64,000 bases of DNA from Pantoea sp. WMus005 (GCF_013415305.1 NZ_JACBXU010000006.1:124001-188000); one strand, 5' to 3'; positions 17,225 through 27,700 are shown, counted from the stretch's first letter. Notes: generated by a model from the letters alone, not told the origin. Numbers and translations: made by a program.

Positions 17225-19824
17225 ATCCGTTGCGCTGGCTGTTAACTGCGCCCGCCTGGCAATCGCTGCATCGGGGCTATACCACCGCGCGAGGCAATGG
17301 CGCTTCCCGCTTCGCCAGTGCACTTCATCTTTTCTGGTCTGTTCTGGGCCTGATGCTGCTGCGCTTCGAAAGCCCGGGCTGGCAGAGCGTGATTCAGCAG
17401 CGCCGCCGCCTCTATCCGCACATCTCACCGGAACGTCCGCGTCCGCTGGATATCTTACGTTATCTGATTCAGACACTCTGGCTGATGGTGATCCGGCTAC
17501 CCCAGGCAGGCGCCCGCGATGGCGTGAAAGGCCTGAGCGCACTTTCTGGCTGGCGCCAGCACGGCTATCGCTGGCTGGACAATGTTATTGCCCGCTCGCA
17601 AACCCGGAGCATTGATACGCGTATCGAACAGCGACTGAAGCGCCTGTCGCCGCTGATGCGACGCAGCCTCTTTGTCGTGATGGCTCTCTTTGCCTCCGTG
17701 CTGGCGCTGATCTGTATCAGCCAGCCCTTTGGTCTGATGACGCAGTTTATTTTTGTCGTACTGCTCTGGGGGCTGGCGATGCTGGTCCGGCGCATCCCGG
17801 GTCGTTTTCCTACCATGATGCTGATCGTGCTGTCCCTGACCGTGTCATGCCGCTACCTCTGGTGGCGCTATACCTCGACGCTGAACTGGGACGATCCGCT
17901 GAGCCTGATCTTCGGGCTGCTGCTCATTGCAGCAGAGACCTACGCCTGGGTGGTACTGGTGCTGGGCTATTTCCAGACGCTGTGGCCGCTTAACCGGCAG
18001 CCCGTCTCCATGCCGGCTGACCGTTCGCAGTGGCCATCGGTGGACCTGCTGGTGCCGACCTATAACGAACCGCTCAGCGTTGTCAGACCGACACTCTATG
18101 CTGCGCTGGGTATCGACTGGCCAAAAGATCGCCTGAATATCTATCTGCTCGACGACGGCAACAGACCGGAATTCCGCGAGTTTGCCACCAGCATTGGCAT
18201 TCATTATGTGGTGCGTCCCTCTAACGAACATGCCAAGGCGGGCAACATCAACCACGCGCTGAAAAAGTACTGCCGCAGCGACTTCGTGTCGATCTTTGAC
18301 TGCGACCATGTGCCGACACGCGCTTTTTTACAGATGGCCATGGGCTGGTTTATCAAAGATCCCCGGCTGGCGATGCTGCAGACGCCGCATCACTTCTTTT
18401 CACCCGATCCGTTTGAGCGCAATCTCGGGCGGTTTCGCCGGACGCCGAACGAGGGTTCGCTCTTTTACGGGCTGGTGCAGGACGGTAACGATACCTGGGA
18501 CGCCACCTTCTTCTGCGGCTCCTGCGCCATTCTGCGCCGCACCGCGCTGGAAGAGATTGGCGGTATTGCCGTAGAAACCGTGACTGAAGATGCCCATACC
18601 TCGCTGCGTCTGCACCGGCGTGGCTACACCTCGGCCTACATTCGCATTCCTCAGGCGGCCGGGCTGGCGACCGAAAGCCTGTCAGCGCATATCGGGCAGC
18701 GTATTCGCTGGGCACGCGGGATGGTACAGATTTTCCGCCTTGATAACCCGTTGTTTGGTAAGGGGTTGAAGTGGGTGCAACGGCTCTGCTATGCCAATGC
18801 CATGCTGCACTTTTTGTCCGGCATTCCGCGGCTGATCTTCCTGCTGGCACCGCTGGCGTTTTTACTCTGCCATGCCTACATCATCTATGCGCCTGCGCTG
18901 GCGATCGCCATCTATGTTTTACCTCACATGCTGCATACCAGCCTCACCAACTCGCGTATTCAGGGGCGCTGGCGTCACTCTTTCTGGAGCGAAGTTTACG
19001 AGACGGTGCTGGCCTGGTATATCGCCCGCCCGACCACCGTGGCGCTGTTCAATCCTCACAAGGGTAAGTTTAACGTCACCGCAAAAGGCGGACTGGTAGA
19101 GGAGCAGCATCTGGACTGGGTGATAACCAAGCCCTATATGTTGCTGGTGCTGCTCAATGTGGCGGGCGTGTTGATGGCGTTCTGGCGCATGCAGCATGGT
19201 CCGGCCAACGAGATACTGACCGTCTGCGTAAGCCTGATCTGGGTGCTCTACAACATGATTATTCTTGGTGGTGCGGTGGCGGTTTCGGTTGAAGCACGGC
19301 AGATCCGCGAGGCGCACCGCGTAGAGATCGCCATGCCGGCTGCCATCGCACGCGAAGATGGCCATATGTTGCCCTGTACACTGCGTGACTACTCGGATGG
19401 CGGCGTCGGGCTGGAGCTACGCGAACCGGACGCCCTGCGGGAGAATGAAAAAGTGTGGCTGCTGCTGCGGCGTGGACAGCAGGAGTTCAGCTTCCCCTGT
19501 CAGGTGCAGCGTGTCTTTGGCCATCGGGCTGGCGTCCGCCTCCATCAGCTGACCACCCAGCAGCATATTGAATTTATCCAGTGTACCTTCGCCCGCGCTG
19601 ATACCTGGGCGCTGTGGCAGGACGGTTTTCCGGAAGATAAACCGGTGCAAAGCCTCGCCGATATCATGATTCTCGGTTTCAAAGGTTACCTGCGCCTGGC
19701 GGAATATGGCCCGCCGCAGTTACGTCGGCTGTTTAACCTGCTTACCGCTGGGGTGAGCTGGCTGGCTTCGCTGTTGCCGCAAGGCATCGGACGTGTGCCA
19801 GCTTCAAAAAACGCATTGAGTTGA
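17221..19824 (+). CDS. bcsA: Cellulose synthase catalytic subunit BcsA (E. coli type)
   Basis: 867 residues, nearly the E. coli length. A family-specific N-terminal region (about 1-150) precedes the first membrane helices. GT2 motifs: DDG 311-313, DCD 360-362, FFCGS about 430-434, TED 455-457 and QRIRW 493-497. The C-terminal PilZ domain has REAHR (696-700) and DYSDGG (723-728), the c-di-GMP switch. Translation starts at TTG, overlapping the bcsQ stop (TTGA); the family N-terminus MNPLRWLL begins there and no nearby ATG fits. The sequence is much closer to E. coli BcsA than to the first BcsA in this window, so the two operons have separate origins rather than a recent duplication. Confidence 0.97.
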   Translation: MNPLRWLLTAPAWQSLHRGYTTARGNGASRFASALHLFWSVLGLMLLRFESPGWQSVIQQRRRLYPHISPERPRPLDILRYLIQTLWLMVIRLPQAGARDGVKGLSALSGWRQHGYRWLDNVIARSQTRSIDTRIEQRLKRLSPLMRRSLFVVMALFASVLALICISQPFGLMTQFIFVVLLWGLAMLVRRIPGRFPTMMLIVLSLTVSCRYLWWRYTSTLNWDDPLSLIFGLLLIAAETYAWVVLVLGYFQTLWPLNRQPVSMPADRSQWPSVDLLVPTYNEPLSVVRPTLYAALGIDWPKDRLNIYLLDDGNRPEFREFATSIGIHYVVRPSNEHAKAGNINHALKKYCRSDFVSIFDCDHVPTRAFLQMAMGWFIKDPRLAMLQTPHHFFSPDPFERNLGRFRRTPNEGSLFYGLVQDGNDTWDATFFCGSCAILRRTALEEIGGIAVETVTEDAHTSLRLHRRGYTSAYIRIPQAAGLATESLSAHIGQRIRWARGMVQIFRLDNPLFGKGLKWVQRLCYANAMLHFLSGIPRLIFLLAPLAFLLCHAYIIYAPALAIAIYVLPHMLHTSLTNSRIQGRWRHSFWSEVYETVLAWYIARPTTVALFNPHKGKFNVTAKGGLVEEQHLDWVITKPYMLLVLLNVAGVLMAFWRMQHGPANEILTVCVSLIWVLYNMIILGGAVAVSVEARQIREAHRVEIAMPAAIAREDGHMLPCTLRDYSDGGVGLELREPDALRENEKVWLLLRRGQQEFSFPCQVQRVFGHRAGVRLHQLTTQQHIEFIQCTFARADTWALWQDGFPEDKPVQSLADIMILGFKGYLRLAEYGPPQLRRLFNLLTAGVSWLASLLPQGIGRVPASKNALS

Positions 19825-19828
19825 TGAT

Positions 19829-22117
19829 ATGACGATAACGAGAGTAAACAGGTGGGTCGCTGCGCTGCTGTTGGGTTCCACAACACTGAGCTGCGCCCTG
19901 GCACAGGAAAATATGCCGGTCAGTATCCCCGGAGAAACCGCAGTGCAATCTTTGCCGCAGCAGCCTGCTGCGCCGCTGCGTAACAGTCAACTGAGTTTTG
20001 TTAAGCTGGCACCGCCGCCGGGCAGCATGACGCTGAGCGGAACGCGTACCAGCGGGCAGATCGAGTTTGGGGTGCGTAGCGATGAGGTGGTAACGCGTGC
20101 GCTGCTTAATCTCACCTACCGGCCCTCGCCTGCGCTGCTACCTGTGCTGTCGCAGCTGAAGGTTTATCTCAACGATGAGCTGATCGGTCTGATCACCATC
20201 ACGCCGGACCAGCCGGGTAAAGAGATTAAAACGCAGCTGGCGATCGATCCTCGCTATATTGCCGACTTTAACCGCGTGCGCTTTGAGCTGGTCGGCCACT
20301 ACGCCAATATCTGCGAAAATCCGGCCAACAGCACCATCTGGCTCGATATCGGCAAAGAGAGCGGCATCGATCTGACGCTGCAAAAATTGCCGCTGAAAAA
20401 TGACCTTTCCCATTTTCCTGAACCCTTTTTTGATACACGCGATACGCGACCGCTGACCCTGCCGATGGTGTTTGCCGCCCATCCGGATATAAAGCAGCAG
20501 CGGGCTGCAGCGATTCTCGCCTCCTGGTTCGGCAGCAAAGCCGCCTGGCGCGGACAGCGCTTTCCGGTGCTCTACAATCAGCTGCCGCAACAGCAGCATG
20601 CCGTGGTGTTTGCCACCAATGATGCGCGCCCGGATTTCCTGAAAGATTTGCCGCCGGTCGAGAAGCCGACCGTGGAGATAATAAGTCAGCCTGACAGTCC
20701 CTATGAAAAAATGCTGCTGATCCTGGGACGCAACGACGACGATTTACTGACAGCGGTACAGGGCATTGCGCAGGGTGAGTTGTTGCTGCGCGGTGACATC
20801 TCAACAATCGACAGCGTTAAGCTGCTCTCCCCACGCCAGGCGTATGATGCACCCAACTGGGTACGAACCGATCGTCGCACTACTTTTGCTGAGCTGACGC
20901 AGTATGAGAATCAGTTGCAGTCTGACGGTGTGCAGCCTAATCCCATCAGTCTGACGCTGAATCTGCCGCCCGATCTTTTTCTGGTTCGCGCGCGCGGCAT
21001 TGACATGGATCTGAGCTATCGCTATACCGCGCCTTTCCAGTCGGATGGCTCACGGCTGGCGGTGAACCTGAATAATCAGTTCATCCAGGATTATCCGCTA
21101 CCGCCTAAAAACACGGCCGGTCAGCAGTTGCTGCATATTCCCCTGATTCAGGGAATGCTGGACAAAAACCATGAACTGCTGATTCCGGCTTTACGTCTGG
21201 GTGTGGTGAACCAGCTGCGCTTCGATTTTGACTATGCCAACACCTTTATTGGTGGCAACGCTGACGGGCGTTGTGAAACCGTGACGCCGGTCGGCCATCA
21301 TGTGGTGGTGGACGACAGTTCCAGCATCGATTTTTCTGGCTATCGCCACTACATCGAAATGCCGTCACTGCGTGCCTGGGCAAATGCGGGCTTCCCGTTC
21401 AGCCGTTATGCCGATCTGGCGCAAACTCTGGTGCTGATGCCGCCAAAACCAGACGTCCAGCAGGTCAGCACATTGTTGAATGCGATGGGCAATAGTGGCG
21501 CACAGACCGGCTATCCGGCACTGCGCGTTCAGTTGACCGATGACTGGGCCACGGCGAAGAAGCAGGATGTGGATCTGCTGATGATCGGTGTCATCCCCAA
21601 CGATCTTCAGGATGAACAGCGGATCCCGGCGCTGGTCGATGCCACCGCCAGCTGGCTGAAAGAACCCGTGCGACGGATCACGCCGCCGATGAATCCGCAA
21701 AGTGGTCGCGATCAGACGGCAGAAAGCACCGTTGCCATCAGCTCCCGCGGCCCGCTGGCAACGGTGATCGGCTTCCAGTCACCGTTTTACGATCAGCGCA
21801 GCGTGGTTGCACTGCTCGCGGATGGCACGCCGCGTGGCTGGCAACTGCTCAACGAGGCAATGAGTGACAGCAATAAGCGTGGCGCAATGTCTGGCTCCAC
21901 CGCGATTATCCGCGAGTCAGGAGTTAACAGTCTGCGGGTTGGCGAGAGCTACTACGTCGGTCATCTGCCGTGGTGGGAGCGTCTCTGGTCGCTACTCTCG
22001 ACCCATCCCTTCTGGCTGGCACTCTGCGCACTCTTTGTGGTGGTGCTGTTCGCGCTGATGACCTGGCGTCTGATGCGAATTATTACCCGTCGTCGTTTAC
22101 TGGATGAAGATGAATAA
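19829..22117 (+). CDS. bcsB: Cellulose synthase periplasmic subunit BcsB (E. coli type)
   Basis: 762 residues. A signal peptide (about 1-26, SCALAQ) is followed by two repeats of carbohydrate-binding plus flavodoxin-like folds; FPEPFFDTRD and GFPFSRYADLAQT mark the repeats. A C-terminal membrane anchor (about 725-750) touches BcsA. It lacks the Pro/Ala-rich N-terminal addition of the first BcsB. It starts four bases after bcsA, and its last 14 bases overlap bcsC. In E. coli bcsZ would lie at this junction. Confidence 0.95.
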   Translation: MTITRVNRWVAALLLGSTTLSCALAQENMPVSIPGETAVQSLPQQPAAPLRNSQLSFVKLAPPPGSMTLSGTRTSGQIEFGVRSDEVVTRALLNLTYRPSPALLPVLSQLKVYLNDELIGLITITPDQPGKEIKTQLAIDPRYIADFNRVRFELVGHYANICENPANSTIWLDIGKESGIDLTLQKLPLKNDLSHFPEPFFDTRDTRPLTLPMVFAAHPDIKQQRAAAILASWFGSKAAWRGQRFPVLYNQLPQQQHAVVFATNDARPDFLKDLPPVEKPTVEIISQPDSPYEKMLLILGRNDDDLLTAVQGIAQGELLLRGDISTIDSVKLLSPRQAYDAPNWVRTDRRTTFAELTQYENQLQSDGVQPNPISLTLNLPPDLFLVRARGIDMDLSYRYTAPFQSDGSRLAVNLNNQFIQDYPLPPKNTAGQQLLHIPLIQGMLDKNHELLIPALRLGVVNQLRFDFDYANTFIGGNADGRCETVTPVGHHVVVDDSSSIDFSGYRHYIEMPSLRAWANAGFPFSRYADLAQTLVLMPPKPDVQQVSTLLNAMGNSGAQTGYPALRVQLTDDWATAKKQDVDLLMIGVIPNDLQDEQRIPALVDATASWLKEPVRRITPPMNPQSGRDQTAESTVAISSRGPLATVIGFQSPFYDQRSVVALLADGTPRGWQLLNEAMSDSNKRGAMSGSTAIIRESGVNSLRVGESYYVGHLPWWERLWSLLSTHPFWLALCALFVVVLFALMTWRLMRIITRRRLLDEDE

Positions 22118-25100
22118 CGCTCAGGTGCTGCGGGCGGGCATGCTGCTCGGTGCGCTAAGTGCGCTGCCGGGGCTGGCCGCACCGACTGACGGACCAGAAG
22201 TCTCGCCGGTCGAGTGGCTGCTGGCGCAGGTCCGCACCGGCGAGTCGACCAATAAATACGATCTGGTACAGCAATCGCTCTATCGGCTTGAGAAGATCGA
22301 TCCCGATAATCCGCAGGTGCTGGCAGCGCGTCTGCGGCTGGCGCTGCACCAGGGCGATATTCCCGGCGCACAGTTGCTGCTGGATCAACTGAAAAAGGTC
22401 GCACCAGACTCGGCAGAGACGCGTGAATCAGCCGTCGGCCTGGCGCTGACGTCATCCGATGGACGGCAGCAGTTGCAGCAGGCGCGCCTGCTGGCCACGT
22501 CTGGCCGCCTGACGGAGGCGAAAAGTGCCTACGATGCGCTGTTCAACGGCGTCTTTCCCGATCCGAACACCGCTCTGGAGTACTGGCGGCTGCTGGCGCG
22601 TCTTCCCGGTCAGGAGGATAGGGCTTATCAGCAGCTCCAGGCACTGGAACAGCGCTATCCGGGCAATATCGGGGTTGAGCTACAGATTGCCCGTATGGCG
22701 TTTACGCAACAGCAGCCAGAAAAGGCCATCGCTCAACTGAAAAAGCTGGCAAACAGCAATGGCGGGCGTGCCGCCGCCGCCGATCTCTGGCTGCAGCAGA
22801 TCAGGGATCAGCCAGTCAGCGATAACAGCGTGGCACAGCTAAAGGCTTATCTGGCCGTTTTCACTGAGGGTGATGCCTATCAGCAGGGCACGGAGGCGCT
22901 ATCGAAGCAGCAGACGATGCTGGCCGATCCCGCTTACCGCGAACGGACGCGTGCCCTGGCGCTGGTTGACGCAGGCAATGTTAACAACGCAATGGTCACC
23001 CTTGATCGGGCGCTGAAAGCCAATCCCGATGATCCCGAATTAATGGGTGCAATGGGGCAGACCCAGGCCCGCGCGGGTCACCGCGAAGCGGCGATTATCT
23101 GGCTGGAACGCGCCATCAAAGCGGGTCAGCAGAGCACACTGATCGGCAAATGGCAGGCGCTGCTGCAGAGCAATCGCTACTGGCTGGCGATAGAGCAGGG
23201 TGATAAAGCGCTGGCGCAGCAGGACATTGAAGGTGCAGAACAGTACTATCGCGCAGCGCAAAAGTATGACAGTAGCGACAGCTATGCCCTGATTGGCCTG
23301 GGCGATGTGGCGATGGCGCGCAAAGATACGGCCGCGGCTGAACAGTTCTGGCAGAATGCGCGACGGCTTGATGGCACGAACATCACCGCAGTGCGTCGGC
23401 TGGCCGGGCTTTATCAGGCGGCGTCACCCGCCCGCGAGCTGGAATTTATTAATACCTTACCCGTCGCACAACAGCGCGCGCTGGCCGATACCATCCGGAC
23501 GCTGCGCAGCGATAGCCTGCGCGCTGAGGCGGATGCACTGACGCAGCAGGCTCGCTGGTCGCAGGCCGCAGATAAATATCGCCAGGCACGGGAGCTGGCA
23601 CCGGATGACGTCTGGCTCAGTTACCGGCTGGCTGGCGCGCTGCGTAATAGTGGTGACGTACCGCAGGCGAATGCGGTGATGCGCGCGGTCCTTCAGCAGC
23701 ATCCGCAGGACGCGACTGCACTTTACGCGACCGCACTCTGGTTCTCGGGCAACGATAACGACAGCGAAGCTATGGCCACGCTGCATCGTCTGCCTGATGC
23801 GCAGTGGAGCAGCGATATGCGCCAGCTGGCTGATCGCCTGAATCAGAATCAGATCTTTGCGCAGGCCGAGGCACTGCGTGCCGCAGGTCAGGAGCAGGCG
23901 GCGGTGACGTTGCTTCATCAGCAGCCGGTTTCCAGCCGACGCGACCTGACGCTGGCCGACTGGGCACTGGCACGCGGTGATGCGCAGCAGGCGCTGACGA
24001 GCTATCAGCAGGTGCTGTCGCGTGAGCCGGGCAACGGCGATGCGGCACTGGGACGGATTGATGCGCTGGTAGCCCTGCAGCGCATCAGCGAAGCACGACT
24101 GGCTCTGGCGCAACAACCGCCGGTGCAGGCGACTGTGAAGGCAGATCGCCGTGCTGCGCTGGCGTGGCAGGCGGTGGGTGAAACCACGCGGGCTGCGGTG
24201 CTGTTTACCGATCTGAAACAGCGCGCCGCCTCGCTGCCGCCTTCACAGGACAAGGCACTGGTGTTTCGTGATGCGGCACGGCTTGAGCGTGTGCAGCAGC
24301 AGCCTGAACAGGCGCTGGCCGATTATCGTCAGGCGATGACGGCCAGCGGTATGGATAGCAGTGGCAATATCAGCCGCGCCACCCGCAGCGATCCGCAGGA
24401 TGACTGGCTGAAACGCAGCCTGCGCAGCGACACGGCCGATCTCTATCGTCAGCAGCAGACCACACTGACGGTGCAGCAGGACTATTCACGCAACAGCGGC
24501 ACGGGCGGCATCTCTGATTTTACGGCGCACACCACCATGCTGCAGGCGGAACATCCGTTTGCCAGTGGGCGCGGCTTTTTCCGGCTCGACCAGGTTGACG
24601 TCTCCGCAGGAACCTTTACCACCCGTAATGGCAGCTTCGACGAACAGTTTGGCAGCTGTGACGATGCGAATTCCGGCGGCTGTAATTCTCAGACTCACCA
24701 GCGAGACAAAGGCACGGCGCTGGCCGCTGGCTGGCATAATGCGATCTGGTCTGCCGACCTCGGCACTACGCCGCTGGGTTTCGAAGTCACTAACTGGACA
24801 GGCGGCCTGAGCTGGAAAACCGATGTGAAACAGCTGGGTGTGACGCTGACCGCCTCACGCAGGCCGATTGCCAGTTCGCTGCTTTCCTATGCCGGGACGC
24901 GCGATCCGGCAGCCAGCGGGGGTAAAAGCTGGGGCGGCGTGGTGGCAACGGGCGGCAGCATCGGGCTGAGTTACGATCAGGGCGGGGCGCATGGCGTCTG
25001 GGGCGACATCAGTGCGCATCAGATAACCGGTAAAAATGTTGCCGATAACAGCCGCGAACGCCTGATGGGCGGCTATTACTACAAGCTGATCAACAGCGAT

Positions 25101-25577
25101 AACCGCCGTGCGACCGTCGGGCTGAACAGCATGCTCTGGCACTATCAGAAGGATCTCAGCGATTACACCTTCGGCCAGGGCGGCTACTACAGTCCGCAGC
25201 AATATCTCTCCTTTGCTGTGCCGGTCACCTGGCGGCAGCGTACAGAGAACTGGTCATTTGATTTGGGCGGTTCAGTTTCGTGGTCACATTCGAAAACAGA
25301 TGCGCAGCAGCGTTATCCGGTCAATCCTGGCTTTGCACTTGCCAGCAATCCCTCTTCTGCGAGCAGCGCCGGCGGGGGTATCGGCTACACGCTACAGGCG
25401 GTGGTTGAGCGGCGGCTGACGTCGGGCTGGTTTGTTGGGGCAGGTATTGATATTCAGCAGGCGAAAGATTACACCCCGAGCCACGGTCTGCTCTATGTGC
25501 GCTATGCAGCCGGAGGCTGGGAAGGGGATCTGGACATGCCGCCACAGCCGCTGGTGCCTTACGCAGATTTTAAATAA
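22104..25577 (+). CDS. bcsC: Cellulose synthase outer-membrane/TPR subunit BcsC (E. coli type)
   Basis: 1157 residues, the E. coli length. A signal peptide (about 1-23) precedes TPR units to about residue 780. The C-terminal beta-barrel (about 820-1157) carries FGQGGYYSPQQYLSF and terminal strands LLYVRYAAGG. A Cys-containing SCDDANSGGC segment sits near the start of the barrel. The ATG lies inside the end of bcsB (14-base overlap); a second ATG two codons later is also possible. It is the last gene of bcsRQABC, with about 115 bp before pdeK. No strong terminator follows. Confidence 0.95.
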   Translation: MKMNNAQVLRAGMLLGALSALPGLAAPTDGPEVSPVEWLLAQVRTGESTNKYDLVQQSLYRLEKIDPDNPQVLAARLRLALHQGDIPGAQLLLDQLKKVAPDSAETRESAVGLALTSSDGRQQLQQARLLATSGRLTEAKSAYDALFNGVFPDPNTALEYWRLLARLPGQEDRAYQQLQALEQRYPGNIGVELQIARMAFTQQQPEKAIAQLKKLANSNGGRAAAADLWLQQIRDQPVSDNSVAQLKAYLAVFTEGDAYQQGTEALSKQQTMLADPAYRERTRALALVDAGNVNNAMVTLDRALKANPDDPELMGAMGQTQARAGHREAAIIWLERAIKAGQQSTLIGKWQALLQSNRYWLAIEQGDKALAQQDIEGAEQYYRAAQKYDSSDSYALIGLGDVAMARKDTAAAEQFWQNARRLDGTNITAVRRLAGLYQAASPARELEFINTLPVAQQRALADTIRTLRSDSLRAEADALTQQARWSQAADKYRQARELAPDDVWLSYRLAGALRNSGDVPQANAVMRAVLQQHPQDATALYATALWFSGNDNDSEAMATLHRLPDAQWSSDMRQLADRLNQNQIFAQAEALRAAGQEQAAVTLLHQQPVSSRRDLTLADWALARGDAQQALTSYQQVLSREPGNGDAALGRIDALVALQRISEARLALAQQPPVQATVKADRRAALAWQAVGETTRAAVLFTDLKQRAASLPPSQDKALVFRDAARLERVQQQPEQALADYRQAMTASGMDSSGNISRATRSDPQDDWLKRSLRSDTADLYRQQQTTLTVQQDYSRNSGTGGISDFTAHTTMLQAEHPFASGRGFFRLDQVDVSAGTFTTRNGSFDEQFGSCDDANSGGCNSQTHQRDKGTALAAGWHNAIWSADLGTTPLGFEVTNWTGGLSWKTDVKQLGVTLTASRRPIASSLLSYAGTRDPAASGGKSWGGVVATGGSIGLSYDQGGAHGVWGDISAHQITGKNVADNSRERLMGGYYYKLINSDNRRATVGLNSMLWHYQKDLSDYTFGQGGYYSPQQYLSFAVPVTWRQRTENWSFDLGGSVSWSHSKTDAQQRYPVNPGFALASNPSSASSAGGGIGYTLQAVVERRLTSGWFVGAGIDIQQAKDYTPSHGLLYVRYAAGGWEGDLDMPPQPLVPYADFK

Positions 25578-25693
25578 TCCCGACCGGGAAAAAGCCGGAC
25601 TTTTCAGACGGTAAAAAAGTCAGTTTATGAGATATACTGGCGGGCATTGTACTGTCTGCTATCTGGGCTTTTTTCATCGTCAGGAGAGAATTT

Positions 25694-27700
25694 TTGCGCG
25701 TAAGCCGGTCACTTACGATAAAGCAGATGGCGACAGTTTCGCTGGTTGCGGTTATCACCATCAGCATCTTTATCGTCATCCAACTGTTTCATTTTGTGCA
25801 GCAGCGCAGGATTGACTACGCCCAGCAGATGGAGAATATCGCGCATACCGTCCGCCAGCCGTTGTCGGAAGCCGTGCTGCGCGCCGATATTTCTCAGGCC
25901 GAACGCATTCTTCACTCGCTGAAACCGGCCGGTATTTTATCGCGCGCCGATGTGGTGCTACCGAATGCGTTCCAGGCACTGCATGCCGACTTCGAGGTGG
26001 AAAAACCGGTGCCGCGTCTGGTCGCCCGCCTGTTTGAGCTGCCGGTGCAGATTACTCTGCCGCTCTATTCCGTCGAAAACACCGGGATGCCGAAGCCACT
26101 GGCCTATCTGGTGTTGCAGGCTAACTCGACGCGCGTCTACCAGTTTATCCTCAGCACGCTCTCGACCATGATTATCACCTATCTGCTGCTGGCGCTGATT
26201 CTGTCTGTGGCGATTAGCTGGTGTATTAACCGGCTGGTGGTACATCCGCTGCGCAATCTCTCCCGTGAGCTACAGGAGCTGCCGCCGCAGTCGATTCTGA
26301 CGCACAAACTGTCGCTGCCGCAGAGCCACCGCGATGACGAAATCGGCATGCTGGTGCGCAGCTACAACCGCAATCAGCAGGTGCTGGAGTCGATACATGA
26401 CGAGATGAGCCGGCTGACCACCCATTTTCCCGTCACCGATCTGCCCAACCGTACCCTGTTTCTGGCGCTGGTCGAACAGTTCATGTGTCATCCTGAACAG
26501 CCACTGGGCCTGATGGTGATTCGCATTGAAACTCTGCAGGAAGCTAACGGCGTACTGAGCGATGAGCAGCGCGATACGCTGATGCTAACGCTGGTGGAGA
26601 AGATTCGTCATACCCTGGATGACCATACTCTTCTGGCGCAGACCGGGACCAGCGACTTTGTCCTGTTAATGAAGCGTGCCAGTAATCCGTTTCGCGCGCT
26701 GCGTCTGGCGCGCAATCTGATGATTCGCCTGAATCAGCCGGTTAATCTGCATCAGCTGCAACTGCGCCCTAACCTCAGCATCGGTCTGGCATTGCGCGAC
26801 GATCGGCCGCTGAGTGCGAATGAGCTGCTTGACCGCGCGACCTCGGCGATGATGTCGGCCCGTCATCAGGGCAAAAATCAGATCCTGTTCTTTGACGCCG
26901 CGCTGACCGAGCGTGCGCAGAAACGTCTGACACAGGAACATGACATTCTGCAGGGGCTGCACGATGAGCAGTTCGCGCTTTATCTGCAACCGCAGGTCGA
27001 TATGCGCACCGGCACGTTAACCGGCGCGGAAGCGCTGCTGCGTATGCGCCAGCCAGATGGCAGTTATGGTCTGACCGAAGAGTTCATTGCCGGCGCCGAA
27101 GAGATTGGCGTGATCAGCGCGATTGGCCGATGGGTATTTGAAGAGGCGTGCCGCATTCTGGCAGGCTGGCAGCGACAGGGCATTATGCTGCCGCTGAGTG
27201 TAAATATGTCCGCTGTACAACTCCGTGATACTGGCGTGGTCTCCCATCTGCAATCCCTGCTGACGCGCCATCGCATCGCACCCGATACGCTGGTGCTGGA
27301 AGTGACAGAGACGGCTCAGCTTGAAAATGCGGAACAGGCGATGTCGATATTGCGACTGTTGCAGCAGACCGGTGTCGCTGTGGCGCTGGATGACTTTGGC
27401 ATGGGTTACTCCAACCTGAACTATCTGCATCAGCTGAAAGCATTGCCGGTGAACAAGCTGAAGATGGATCGCAGCTTTGTGGCGGCGCTGCCGCATGACG
27501 ACACCATGGTCCGCATCGTGGCGGCCATCGCCGAGATTATCCATCTGGAAGTGATTGCCGAAGGCGTTGAAACTGCGGAGCAGCGCGACTGGCTGCTGGC
27601 GCGTGGTATCGCTATCGGACAGGGTTATCTCTATGCTGAAGCCTTGCCTCTGGCCCGATTCAATCAGGTGTGGATTGAAAACTCCTCACTGCCGCAATAA
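25694..27700 (+). CDS. pdeK: c-di-GMP phosphodiesterase PdeK (YhjK; GGDEF-like and EAL domains)
   Basis: 668 residues. Two membrane helices (about 12-33 and 155-177) flank a periplasmic sensor, followed by a HAMP-like segment (about 178-232). A degenerate GGDEF domain reads TGTSDF where GGDEF should be. The EAL domain keeps EAL (446-448), EVTET, DDFGMGY, KMDRSF and AEGVET. It should therefore hydrolyse c-di-GMP rather than make it. Translation starts at TTG, eight bases after AGGAG; the family N-terminus MRVSRSLTIKQMA begins there. In E. coli it likewise follows bcsC, so local lowering of c-di-GMP near the cellulose machine is plausible. Confidence 0.93.
   Translation: MRVSRSLTIKQMATVSLVAVITISIFIVIQLFHFVQQRRIDYAQQMENIAHTVRQPLSEAVLRADISQAERILHSLKPAGILSRADVVLPNAFQALHADFEVEKPVPRLVARLFELPVQITLPLYSVENTGMPKPLAYLVLQANSTRVYQFILSTLSTMIITYLLLALILSVAISWCINRLVVHPLRNLSRELQELPPQSILTHKLSLPQSHRDDEIGMLVRSYNRNQQVLESIHDEMSRLTTHFPVTDLPNRTLFLALVEQFMCHPEQPLGLMVIRIETLQEANGVLSDEQRDTLMLTLVEKIRHTLDDHTLLAQTGTSDFVLLMKRASNPFRALRLARNLMIRLNQPVNLHQLQLRPNLSIGLALRDDRPLSANELLDRATSAMMSARHQGKNQILFFDAALTERAQKRLTQEHDILQGLHDEQFALYLQPQVDMRTGTLTGAEALLRMRQPDGSYGLTEEFIAGAEEIGVISAIGRWVFEEACRILAGWQRQGIMLPLSVNMSAVQLRDTGVVSHLQSLLTRHRIAPDTLVLEVTETAQLENAEQAMSILRLLQQTGVAVALDDFGMGYSNLNYLHQLKALPVNKLKMDRSFVAALPHDDTMVRIVAAIAEIIHLEVIAEGVETAEQRDWLLARGIAIGQGYLYAEALPLARFNQVWIENSSLPQ

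Noticed and set aside
23457-24116. Minus-strand 219-codon frame inside the second bcsC
   Set aside because: Shadow frame, no domain or start signal.
1-25577. Recent tandem duplication of one bcs operon
   Set aside because: Paired proteins differ in length, domains and gene order (BcsA 703 against 867 residues; bcsD, bcsO and bcsZ in one, bcsR in the other), so separate origins fit better.
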